From IMG/VR virus record IMGVR_UViG_3300029319_000664, positions 1 to 20,475 of that record: a stretch of DNA of 20,475 bases. One strand, 5' to 3'. The DNA comes from a virus. The notes beneath the pieces are model-generated. The model was not told the DNA's origin and searched no databases. It was given only the letters and a program-made list of their open reading frames with translations. Of the stretch, positions 5,923 to 14,160 are shown in pieces. The position numbers and the translations under genes were made by a program. The number at the start of each line of letters is the position of its first letter. Within the stretch, counting starts at the first letter, position 1.

Positions 5923-6744
5923 TTATTCTCCTTGAATCAAACTACTGACTTGGAGAGTGTAGACATAATCTACTTCATAGTTTGTAGGGAAAATACCAAA
6001 CGAGCATCTAACTTTATCTTCAGATTTTGCTTTTATGCTGTCAGTGATTTTATTATACAAACCTTTCTCCTCATCCATTGTTTTTTTACTTATCGCATAA
6101 TAATATAACTTCTCTCTTGCCATAAGTAAAGGATAAAATAATTTATCTTCATTATCAGCCACAATACCAATTGTGTTTATTCGCGCAGTCACGGGCAAAT
6201 CAGAGAATGTGCTCAAATCAGAATGAGAATTCTTAAACACGTTAATCATATGATAGGTGCTAACAATTGTTTGGTTGATGGTGTCCCAGTATTCAGCTAC
6301 TGAAACATCGCCTACCACGCTGCTAACAGATAAATTATCAATCATGGTTACGCTACGTAGGAGCGCAGACCTAGCATACTGCTGCAAGACTTGGCTGGTT
6401 AGGCGCTCTCTCATTGCGGCACGTTCACTTAAAATATCAATATCAGGTTTAATATATAACACATCGATATTTTTATTTTTTAACTTTTCTAGCATCCTCA
6501 AGCATAAGCCAGAACTCTTTCCTGCCCCACAAACTATGAAAATAACGTCTTTTTCTCTACTTCTAATATCAAACTTAAGCTTGCATCGCTCATAATTCTC
6601 ATGAGATGCGCAGTTTGGTATTGGCTTGTAGTTCACATAATCATTGTCTGCAACATCATAACTGTAAATTTTGTATTGTGGGTATTGTGAAAAATTCTGC
6701 GCTATTTTACATGCCACTGTGCCCAGGCCAATTACAACACTCAT
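5923..6744 (-). CDS. Possible divergent tubulin/FtsZ-fold GTPase (unknown function)
   Basis: This protein has 273 residues and no confident family. It starts with a Rossmann-like MSVVIGLGTVACKIAQNF (1-18), comparable in place to the first nucleotide loop of FtsZ. DVIFIVCGAGKSSGLCLRML (66-85) follows; its GAGKSSG resembles the G-x-G-T-G-[ST]-G tubulin signature and is followed by helix and strand, IDVLYIKPD. Next come a conserved-looking Glu/Arg-rich helix (SERAAMRERL) and MIDNLSV (134-140), the place where FtsZ has an 'I-D-N' element. Together this follows the order of the FtsZ GTPase domain, but an unrelated Rossmann-type P-loop protein is not excluded. ATGA overlap with the polymerase gene shows co-translation. 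SD AGGAG lies upstream of the ATG. There are no membrane segments. Confidence 0.5.
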   Translation of the reverse strand: MSVVIGLGTVACKIAQNFSQYPQYKIYSYDVADNDYVNYKPIPNCASHENYERCKLKFDIRSREKDVIFIVCGAGKSSGLCLRMLEKLKNKNIDVLYIKPDIDILSERAAMRERLTSQVLQQYARSALLRSVTMIDNLSVSSVVGDVSVAEYWDTINQTIVSTYHMINVFKNSHSDLSTFSDLPVTARINTIGIVADNEDKLFYPLLMAREKLYYYAISKKTMDEEKGLYNKITDSIKAKSEDKVRCSFGIFPTNYEVDYVYTLQVSSLIQGE

Positions 6745-7919
6745 TTTATCTCCTGCATATTGTAGTAGTCTTTGCCGACAGATACGTTGACTTTATACTG
6801 GCCAAAATCAGTGTCAGCAAAGGTTGTTTTTATCTCAGCCAAAAGATCGCTATCCTCCTCGCTGTAATCAATGACTAAACCATCATGCATGCATATGCTA
6901 ATGTAACTTCGTCTATCTTGAAGCAAGGTAAATATTTTATGTGCCTGTGTTAAGAACAAATCACTTGATACACTCTGCAATAGATAGTTAAGCGCTTTTG
7001 CTGGCTCTACTCTCATGTATCGATTAAATGGAGTCGTCACAATATTGTTTTTGTAATACTGTTCTAGAATCGTGTTTTTATCAATAAACTGTGAAAGTTT
7101 TTTGTTTTTAGACTTTGGATTGTATAGCCAGGAAAAAACTCTAGTCTTTGTTTTCTCTCTAGTAATTTTTGAACTGAACACGTTTTCACATATCCAGCTA
7201 TGCAAATCTCCCTCTGGCTGTTCTCTGCCATAAAGGTATAAGAGAGCCCGCAATTCAGCGGCGTTAAAATCAAGCTCAACAAACCAGTCATTATTTGGTT
7301 TGATTGCTACTCTATTTTCTTTTTTAATTGTCATGATGGGAAACGAGCCAGTCTTTGTTGAAAGCCTGCCTGTGTTGGTGCCATAAGGATCGTAGCAGAT
7401 ATAAGGTGTTGTGTTAGAAATTCTTTTCTTAAACGTAATTCTATCTTTAACACTTGTAGTGAGCTTACTCTCATCAATATTCAACTCACGAGAGCTTATA
7501 TCTTCTACCATCTCAATTAAATTCTTCATGAACTGGTAATTTTTAGGTCTGGTGTAATTATCAAAAACATACTGTGAGACCTGATCTTTTAATTCACACA
7601 ATTCAAGGAGATATTTTTTTGGCACTGAATCATAAAAACAAATATCGTTCAAATTAATTTTTGCTTTATTAAAACAATTTAGAAAAGCCTTGCCTTTTCT
7701 TAAAACGTCATCTAGTTCGCCTTTAAGATGATCTGGGCATACCTCTTTCAAGGACTTGCCATCGCACCAAATTTGTGCGCACTCAATATTCTTACCCCTA
7801 AGGTGCCTGGCATACTGCCATGTCTTAGTTAAATTTAAAGAATTAGGCAAATGATAAAGATCGCCATCACAATAGACAGCATAGCACTCACTCTTATTAT
7901 CTAAAGATTGGAATAACAC
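6741..7919 (-). CDS. Compact family A DNA polymerase (polymerase domain only)
   Basis: At 392 residues this is far shorter than E. coli Pol I (928) or its Klenow part. Palm and fingers motifs are clear: TGRLSTKTG (183-191), motif A ELDFNAAELRALL with Asp217, motif B with Arg254, Lys258, Phe262 and Tyr266 in the RxxxKxxxFxxxY pattern, and motif C MHDGLVID with His345-Asp346. The two catalytic aspartates are present. The glutamate after the motif C aspartate (E883 in E. coli) is Gly347, and the motif B glycine is Asn267. No 3'-5' exonuclease motifs are visible in the first 130 residues, so proofreading would have to come from another gene. The start is GTG, with AGAGG 4 nt upstream and no usable ATG. 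The downstream gene overlaps by 4 nt. Confidence 0.9.
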   Translation of the reverse strand: MLFQSLDNKSECYAVYCDGDLYHLPNSLNLTKTWQYARHLRGKNIECAQIWCDGKSLKEVCPDHLKGELDDVLRKGKAFLNCFNKAKINLNDICFYDSVPKKYLLELCELKDQVSQYVFDNYTRPKNYQFMKNLIEMVEDISSRELNIDESKLTTSVKDRITFKKRISNTTPYICYDPYGTNTGRLSTKTGSFPIMTIKKENRVAIKPNNDWFVELDFNAAELRALLYLYGREQPEGDLHSWICENVFSSKITREKTKTRVFSWLYNPKSKNKKLSQFIDKNTILEQYYKNNIVTTPFNRYMRVEPAKALNYLLQSVSSDLFLTQAHKIFTLLQDRRSYISICMHDGLVIDYSEEDSDLLAEIKTTFADTDFGQYKVNVSVGKDYYNMQEIK

Positions 7920-7927
7920 AAAACCTC

Positions 7928-9475
7928 TTAGCCAACTCTGTTCACAATATTTGTCAATTGCGCTTGGCGAATTTCTTTATTAATATAAGAATCAAGTTGG
8001 CCTAGTGAAGTGTTAAAATCGTTTAAAAGCATAAATGAATTAAATTTTTTAACAACTCTAGTAGTTTGTTTGTCTACAATTTGTATGCCTCTCTCTAAAA
8101 GTCTGAACTTTATATATACAGGTAGAAAATAATTAAAACCATATTTAAGATTAAATTCTTCAATTGGCAGTGGCGACCTTCTTATTGTCTTCTTAAAAAT
8201 AACGTTATTGCCTGGCATTCTAGGAACATTAGTAGAACTCATTACATCTGACTTTGTGTTAGGCTCTTGAGAGTTCATAATGCTCTGGACACTTGAGTGA
8301 TCATGCATCTCATGTGTCGGAAAGTCTCTAACAAAATTGTGATAAAGTTTTAACATGGTCTGTCGCAAGCCTAAATCATCAGGCGTGCCGTCTATATCAG
8401 TATCAATGACGGGTGAATAAAATTTTTCAAAAAAGGTATCTCTAGTCACCTTTGTTATGTTGTGATAATGATTGTCGGTAATTTCAGCCTGCTGTCCTGG
8501 GTGGCGAGCTTTGTGTACATTTGTAAAACTATCTATCGCATGCACGTGCCTTTGCTGACCAGCTCCTATCACTTGCTGATTGTGAATAACACTTTGTGTG
8601 TAGCCTTTTCCTTTGTTTTCGCCAAATATTGTATATACAAAAGTATGTTTATGTGGGTTTGTATATGTTTTGATCGCGCCGCCTTCATCTTTATAAATCG
8701 CTGGCCCTGTTAAATTATACATATTAAAATATCTTTCTGATGCTGGTGAATTTATATTAAAAATTAATCTTGTTGGCAAATCAAAATCAACTAAAAAACC
8801 AAATTTTTTAATCATTGATTTAAAAAAACCATACGCTGGGGATTTAATAAGTGCAGTTTTTTCAGAGTCATCAGAAATACTAACTCCACCCAAGTCTATC
8901 ATTAAGCCCGACACGTGTGGGCTACAGAAACGAGATAACAAAAAGCCTGTTTTTGTCAACGGAAAAATAGAGTTAAATCTTCTGGCAAAGTCTGTAAAAC
9001 ACTCTATAAAGCTATGAAAATCAGTTATTTTTTCCATTAAATTTTTTCTTTGAAAATATAAGAGTGACGAATTATAAAGCACTGTTATGTAGTTTTGATA
9101 CTGATCATTGAAATTTTCTTTAGCGTTTGCTATGTTTAACTGCAGTATGGGCAAGTGAGAATATGATAGCATTGTTGAGCTTGATTGAGTTTGTACAATA
9201 CAATATTCTTTCATATGTTCAAAAGCGTCAACCACAAACCCAAATGTCTCAGCAGCCGTATTGGTGTTGAACCTTTTAACATTCCTATTATTTGCGATAA
9301 CAGGCACCGACCTTGTGTCAACTCTACCATATAAAAACTTTTGGTCCATTAGCCTAACTTTACTTTTTGCATCAAAAGAATTTTCATGATAATAGCCCAT
9401 TCTAGCCTTGTACATTGCCATTGCATTTAAAGCGTTGTTTGCCGGTATGCCTTTTAATTTATCTTTGATGCTCAA
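7928..9475 (-). CDS. Unknown protein with HxH clusters, probably a virion component
   Basis: This protein has 515 residues and no recognised family. A TTG start is chosen: AGAGGA lies 10 nt upstream and the first internal ATG is about 19 residues in. The first half contains helical, aromatic-rich segments and SPAYGFFKSMIKKFGFLVDFDLPTRLIF. The middle carries repeated histidine motifs: HKHTFVYTIFG, RHVHAID, DNHYHN and later HEMHDHS. Such HxH groups occur in phage tail and fibre proteins, where they can bind iron or other metals. It follows the giant hub gene directly (26 nt gap) and ends 8 nt before the polymerase, so it is the last gene of the structural block or the first of the replication block. 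I infer a structural role from context only. Confidence 0.6.
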   Translation of the reverse strand: MSIKDKLKGIPANNALNAMAMYKARMGYYHENSFDAKSKVRLMDQKFLYGRVDTRSVPVIANNRNVKRFNTNTAAETFGFVVDAFEHMKEYCIVQTQSSSTMLSYSHLPILQLNIANAKENFNDQYQNYITVLYNSSLLYFQRKNLMEKITDFHSFIECFTDFARRFNSIFPLTKTGFLLSRFCSPHVSGLMIDLGGVSISDDSEKTALIKSPAYGFFKSMIKKFGFLVDFDLPTRLIFNINSPASERYFNMYNLTGPAIYKDEGGAIKTYTNPHKHTFVYTIFGENKGKGYTQSVIHNQQVIGAGQQRHVHAIDSFTNVHKARHPGQQAEITDNHYHNITKVTRDTFFEKFYSPVIDTDIDGTPDDLGLRQTMLKLYHNFVRDFPTHEMHDHSSVQSIMNSQEPNTKSDVMSSTNVPRMPGNNVIFKKTIRRSPLPIEEFNLKYGFNYFLPVYIKFRLLERGIQIVDKQTTRVVKKFNSFMLLNDFNTSLGQLDSYINKEIRQAQLTNIVNRVG

Positions 9476-9501
9476 TGTTTTGTCTTCCTCTTAATATATA
9501 T

Positions 9502-12500
9502 TTAATTTGACCTATTAGATTTGTAAAACGCCTCTCTGTCAGCTGACGCTATGCCAGATGATTGCCAAACAGCTTCCACAGTTGTGTCATAAGCTAAGAC
9601 ACCATCTCCCGTTTGAAGTGTGTGCGTAACTTTTTCAACCATGTAATAACCACCAAAACCAAATTCTCTGGATAAGAAACTTTCTTTAGCAGTGCGGCCT
9701 CCAAAAGCAGTAGCCGTTCTTAAGAAGAAATATTTTCCTGGAACGAAAATATTGTTTCCATGCAAAGTTAAGTCAACATCGTACTTTTCTCTGAACTGTC
9801 CTATTTCAATTGTCTCTGTGCTATTTCTAACTCTTGCCTCACCTAGATAAGGTATATCTGTCTTGCTAAACTTAATTCCCTTATACACACCAAGAGAAGC
9901 TCCATTTTGTGTCAGTGGTTCCATATCAATGGTCGGTATACCGTATCTATCATTTTGTTGTTTGGTTCCGTTTAAGTTAACTGCGTGCATGTTGTTAGCA
10001 TAAAAAATTACAACTTGTCCAGATTTATTTGGGTTTACATAACTATCGAAGCCAGTTGCTGGCATGGTTAATCTTCCTACTGATGGCAAAGAAACAGTTC
10101 TTCTTGGAACAATTGCTATTCCAAGTTTTGGCCTTGAATATTCAATTGGCATATTGTTTGTATCATATGGTGTAAGGTTGCAGCGGTCTACTACAATATC
10201 GCTTAAAACATAGTCTAGCAAGTCCCTAACAAACTTAACAAAAGAATAATTTAATGTTCCTGGCCGAACAACTTTATCAACAAACCAGCTGTAATAAAAG
10301 TCTGTTGCAACTGGGAGATCGGCAAGCGATATAGTCTTAGGGGATGAGGTAGTAACATCAAAATACTCATAAGGCCCAAGAACCAAGGTATCTCCCTCTG
10401 ACCGTGCCAAATTACCAAAGCCAACCAAGTCAGCTAAAATCTCAACCAAATCACCTAAATAAAAGTATTCAAATTGATATACATATTTGCCAGATTTTGT
10501 TGGGCTCACACGTGAAGTAGAGATACGGCTAGCCAATTCTATATCACTTTCTGCATCCATAGCCTCTGTGACTTTAAAAGCCTCTGTGTTGATGGCGGCG
10601 CCTCCAGCCACAGCTGAGGCGATTGTGGTGCCGCTAGCAGAGCGAGTTATTCTTGTACCTCCTGATGCGTCGACATGAACACTCATACCAACTTCATCTG
10701 ACTCTACTGAAACAGTGTACATTTTTTTTGTTTTTACTAATTTATCAAGAATATATTGATATTTCTCTACTTTTATCTGTTTAGATTGTTTTTTTGCCTC
10801 GTTTATAGCTCTCTGACGATCACTATTTGCGGCGCCGGCTGAGGTCTTGAAGCCCATGGCTAAAGAAGATTCTAAAGCAGCTTGAGTAGATTGTCTTATG
10901 TGATCATGCTCCTTAGGGGACAAAGCAAAAATATTATACTTTGGATGCCGTAGTCTAGATTCAATACCACCTATGTAAGAAATTTCTAAATTAATCTTGC
11001 CAGTTTCAGAATCTATATCAATTGTATGATTTTTTAAACTTAATTCAAGCGTTAGTTGATTTGAGTTAATGATATTTTTAAAATTTTCGTAATTACCTAA
11101 TCCAGAACCATAAGACATACCATGTCTTTCAATTTGTTCTCTGAACAAAAATTTTGATTCTCCTGTTAATTCTAGGCCTACGACAACTTCTATAGTATAA
11201 TCACCAACATCACGTCTATCTATTTGTTCTACTGATTTATTTTCTGATGCGTTGGAGCGAGGGATGCCAGCTGCATCCAGAGCCTCATCTACTATCGCAG
11301 GTTTGTTTGTTACTCTGCGTGTGATTAAATCAATAAAATCTCCCCTCTTCTTTTTTGTTGTAAGATTGATTGGTCTGTTAACTTCGTCCATCATAGCAGA
11401 AAAACTATTCATTTCAAAACTAAAATCAGCTTTAATGTATGAGTCAGCCTCAGTAGGATTGGTGCCAGCTACTTCAAGCTTAGCAGAGTTGAGCAATATT
11501 TTTTTGCTTTGGTGGCTAAAAGATGGCTGCTGCATAAGAGGCACGGTATATCTCACTTTACGCCCACTCTCTTTTCTTATTATGTTAAATATTATAAAAG
11601 GAGAAACTATGTCACGAAATGAAGTTGGATAAGAATTTAAGCCTCTGGCATCGTTTAAAGAAAGTATTGAATTTATAAGTATGGCAGCATCACCGTAATT
11701 ACGCCCATCTACAATTGATATATTTTGATAGTCTGTTTGTCCAACAGTGCTAGTTTTACCGGTTCTTGTTTTAAATTCAGTGACAGTGTAGCTCGGTGCA
11801 CTCTGATTTTGCAGAGCGCCGGCATTCTCAATAGATGTAGCAAAACTTTCACCGCCAGGGGTTTCTGCAGTTCCAAAGCTATCTCGACCACTAAACGGCA
11901 CTGATTGGTCATGCACTGGTGTGGTAATGACATTTTTAGTTGGATACGCTTGTTTGTATTTATACTCGATAACTTGAGGGTTGTTTAATAAAATACATTG
12001 ACTATCTATTCTTAAAGTTTCTATGGCTTTAAGAGCACCTTGAAGGTCTTGAGTGTCTGAACCGTCGCTAGCGCCGAGCGCAGCGCTAACATCATCAACA
12101 GTGAATGCTGTTGCAGCTTCTTTAATTGAAGAAGAGGCTTCTTTAACACGCTGCCCTTGAACCATTCTATAAACTTCGGTTTGAAGGCTCTTAACCACCT
12201 CCTGTTCTAATTCGTCTGGTTTTGTACCAAATTCTCTAACATAAGCCTCAAAAGTTTTTCTTACAAATGTATTGTACAAGATAAAACTAGCTAATTTTGA
12301 GGCCTCTTCTTTTCGTCCTAAAATACTTGTAAATGAATTTTGACTTAATGCTCCTCCTGCAAAATCTGCCACTCCTTCACTTAAAAAATCCTCTAAATTA
12401 TAAACACCAGCTTGAAAAGATCTTGAATTCCTACCAGAGCCAAAATCGCCGTCATAAGCTGAATCCTCTGCCTCATCTAAATAATTTTTGGCGTTCAAAT

Positions 12501-12876
12501 TTCTATAGAAAGATCTTGTCTCTGCTGGACTCAGACCACCATTCCTAACAGCTCTAATGGCTAAAAAAGTTTCATTGATAGATTCCTGCAAGTTTTTCAT
12601 AAGGAAATCTTGTTTTCTTCTTTTTGCCTGTTGTACATTTTCACCAAGTTTTCTCAAAGCATTGCCACTTTCAGTTGTTGACTCTAAACCAATAATTAAG
12701 TCATATACCTTATTGTTTATAGCTTGTAAGAGACCGCCAGGTTTGCCAAGATCGTCGTATAGCTTGCCTGCAATTGCAGCTTTTTGATCTTCAGTAAATG
12801 ATGGTGAAGTTGAGCCAGCCTGCACAACATGCGCAGAGCCTGGATTGTGCACAAAATGTGAATCCAAAATAGACAT
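9502..12876 (-). CDS. Large putative baseplate hub / structural protein
   Basis: At 1124 residues this is the largest gene in the window. The first 290 residues are mostly helical and charged. The central part contains a long beta-rich region with Ser/Thr-rich low complexity and a GTTIASAVAGGAA hydrophobic stretch. The C-terminal 250 residues include DFYYSWFVDKVV, GIAIVPRRT and a closing region VDLTLHGNNIFVPGKYFF, then GYYMVEKVTHTLQTG. This last part resembles the C-terminal beta domain of gp27-like hub proteins, which contact the spike and tube. No lysozyme or peptidase motif is evident. The ATG follows GAGGT within the TGA of the LysM gene, so translation is coupled. Its place after tape measure, 309-residue protein and gp53-like protein fits a hub or wedge component. 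The exact equivalent in T4 is uncertain. Confidence 0.68.
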   Translation of the reverse strand: MSILDSHFVHNPGSAHVVQAGSTSPSFTEDQKAAIAGKLYDDLGKPGGLLQAINNKVYDLIIGLESTTESGNALRKLGENVQQAKRRKQDFLMKNLQESINETFLAIRAVRNGGLSPAETRSFYRNLNAKNYLDEAEDSAYDGDFGSGRNSRSFQAGVYNLEDFLSEGVADFAGGALSQNSFTSILGRKEEASKLASFILYNTFVRKTFEAYVREFGTKPDELEQEVVKSLQTEVYRMVQGQRVKEASSSIKEAATAFTVDDVSAALGASDGSDTQDLQGALKAIETLRIDSQCILLNNPQVIEYKYKQAYPTKNVITTPVHDQSVPFSGRDSFGTAETPGGESFATSIENAGALQNQSAPSYTVTEFKTRTGKTSTVGQTDYQNISIVDGRNYGDAAILINSILSLNDARGLNSYPTSFRDIVSPFIIFNIIRKESGRKVRYTVPLMQQPSFSHQSKKILLNSAKLEVAGTNPTEADSYIKADFSFEMNSFSAMMDEVNRPINLTTKKKRGDFIDLITRRVTNKPAIVDEALDAAGIPRSNASENKSVEQIDRRDVGDYTIEVVVGLELTGESKFLFREQIERHGMSYGSGLGNYENFKNIINSNQLTLELSLKNHTIDIDSETGKINLEISYIGGIESRLRHPKYNIFALSPKEHDHIRQSTQAALESSLAMGFKTSAGAANSDRQRAINEAKKQSKQIKVEKYQYILDKLVKTKKMYTVSVESDEVGMSVHVDASGGTRITRSASGTTIASAVAGGAAINTEAFKVTEAMDAESDIELASRISTSRVSPTKSGKYVYQFEYFYLGDLVEILADLVGFGNLARSEGDTLVLGPYEYFDVTTSSPKTISLADLPVATDFYYSWFVDKVVRPGTLNYSFVKFVRDLLDYVLSDIVVDRCNLTPYDTNNMPIEYSRPKLGIAIVPRRTVSLPSVGRLTMPATGFDSYVNPNKSGQVVIFYANNMHAVNLNGTKQQNDRYGIPTIDMEPLTQNGASLGVYKGIKFSKTDIPYLGEARVRNSTETIEIGQFREKYDVDLTLHGNNIFVPGKYFFLRTATAFGGRTAKESFLSREFGFGGYYMVEKVTHTLQTGDGVLAYDTTVEAVWQSSGIASADREAFYKSNRSN

Positions 12877-12884
12877 AACTTACC

Positions 12885-13229
12885 TCAATATCCAAAAAAT
12901 TCTAAAATATCATTTAAAGGAGTAGGAATAAGAACTTTATCTCCTATCCTATAATCTGCTTCTGTTGGTTTACCATTATACCACGCAATAACCCACCAGT
13001 TTCTCGGTGAACCATAATATTTGTCTGCATACTTAAAAAGACGATCCCCAACTTTCCATATCTCTGTCTCAACACGTAAACTTTGTATTTCCTCATTTGT
13101 TGGGAACCGTAGTTCTGGTGTTGAATAATGCGTAATAGGAATTAAGTCTTGTTTAACGTTGTCTGTATTTCCTAAATGTGAATAATGGCGATCGAAATTA
13201 GTTAATAGCACTCTATTGTCATACCTCAT
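12885..13229 (-). CDS. LysM-type baseplate protein, T4 gp53-like
   Basis: This protein has 114 residues. The C-terminal half (about 57-105) is a LysM-like module: IWKVGDRLFKYADKYYGSPRNW, then IAWYNGKP and YRIGDKVLIPTP. This is the arrangement seen in contractile-tail baseplate proteins such as gp53, where LysM domains join the spike/hub to the wedge rather than binding peptidoglycan freely. The N-terminus (MRYDNRVLLTNFDRHYS) would be the family-specific arm. GGAGG lies 8-9 nt upstream of the ATG, and the stop of the previous gene is 1 nt away (TAAAATG). The protein ends in EFFGY. The call rests on the LysM pattern and on gene order. Confidence 0.8.
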   Translation of the reverse strand: MRYDNRVLLTNFDRHYSHLGNTDNVKQDLIPITHYSTPELRFPTNEEIQSLRVETEIWKVGDRLFKYADKYYGSPRNWWVIAWYNGKPTEADYRIGDKVLIPTPLNDILEFFGY

Positions 13230-13230
13230 T

Positions 13231-14160
13231 TTAAGCTCCCTCCGTTTCTGCGCGAGATTTTATGTTTACGATTTCCTCTCCGTTGTTGAACACTATTTGT
13301 CGAACAGTGTCATTTGAGACATTTCCCAGTGCGTTCCTGCCACCATCCGTATCTGAGCCTGGCGTTCCAAGTGAAGCTGCCGTTCTAACCTCTTTTTCAG
13401 TCTCTGTTCTTCTTGACGCGCCTCGGGCACTTGCTTCTTCCACATCAGTTAAAACACCAAAATCAGCGTTATACTCTATGCCAAAAGGAAAGTTTTGTGA
13501 GGCAGCGTTAGGGCGAGGCCGACCAGTTTCATCAGATTCCCAACCTATATTCTCAGATAAAACCATGAAAGACAAACTTACATTAACCACTTTCGGGTAA
13601 ACATTAACTCTATCACTATCTTCTAAAAAACCAGCGTCCATATCAAATTCATAATTTAAATCACTAATGTGCGCACGAACACCCTTATTTGTTTTGGATG
13701 GGGCGCCGATTGAGTTGTTTGAACCTTGTAACAAATTCATAAATTTTACTTCCAGAACGCTAGCTCTAGATGTATTTTGTTGACTGGTCATGCCTTTACT
13801 ACGACGCGGGTAAGCCATCAAATGAAGCAAACTTAATTTTTGTAAATTACTTTCCGCATTTCTAAAAGAAGAAGCAACCACTTTAAATGACAATGCAATT
13901 TTTCTTGTTACGGCGCCGTTATATAAAAATATATTTCCTTCACCAATAAGACTGTTGTTAACGCCTCTGGCAGCTGAGCCTACACCAATCTGCATATCCG
14001 TTATAAAAGCATCAAACGCAACCACGTGATCATGACCTCGAAATTCAATGTATTGATTTTTACTGTTAGATTGAAGCGCTAGTTCTGGTAAGCTGGTCCT
14101 AAACCCTTTTTTAATATGATCTGATATAAGTCTTGATATTTTATCATTCCCTGCCGCCAT
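13231..14160 (-). CDS. Baseplate / tail-end structural protein
   Basis: This 309-residue protein lies directly after the tape measure; the stop and ATG abut (TAGATG). It contains beta-rich, tube-like segments: YIEFRGHDHVVAFDAFITDM near residue 40, IALSFKVVASSFRNAESNLQKL, and ISDLNYEFDMDAGFL followed by VNVYPKVVNVSLSFMVLSENIGW. The pattern of a 'fold, then strand pair ending in SLSF-x-VL' resembles tail-tube-related proteins placed at the start of the tube (T4 gp48/gp54 or equivalents in other myophages). The C-terminal 90 residues are Asp/Ser/Arg-rich and probably flexible. No enzyme motif is visible. I am confident it is structural but not of the exact homologue. Confidence 0.64.
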   Translation of the reverse strand: MAAGNDKISRLISDHIKKGFRTSLPELALQSNSKNQYIEFRGHDHVVAFDAFITDMQIGVGSAARGVNNSLIGEGNIFLYNGAVTRKIALSFKVVASSFRNAESNLQKLSLLHLMAYPRRSKGMTSQQNTSRASVLEVKFMNLLQGSNNSIGAPSKTNKGVRAHISDLNYEFDMDAGFLEDSDRVNVYPKVVNVSLSFMVLSENIGWESDETGRPRPNAASQNFPFGIEYNADFGVLTDVEEASARGASRRTETEKEVRTAASLGTPGSDTDGGRNALGNVSNDTVRQIVFNNGEEIVNIKSRAETEGA

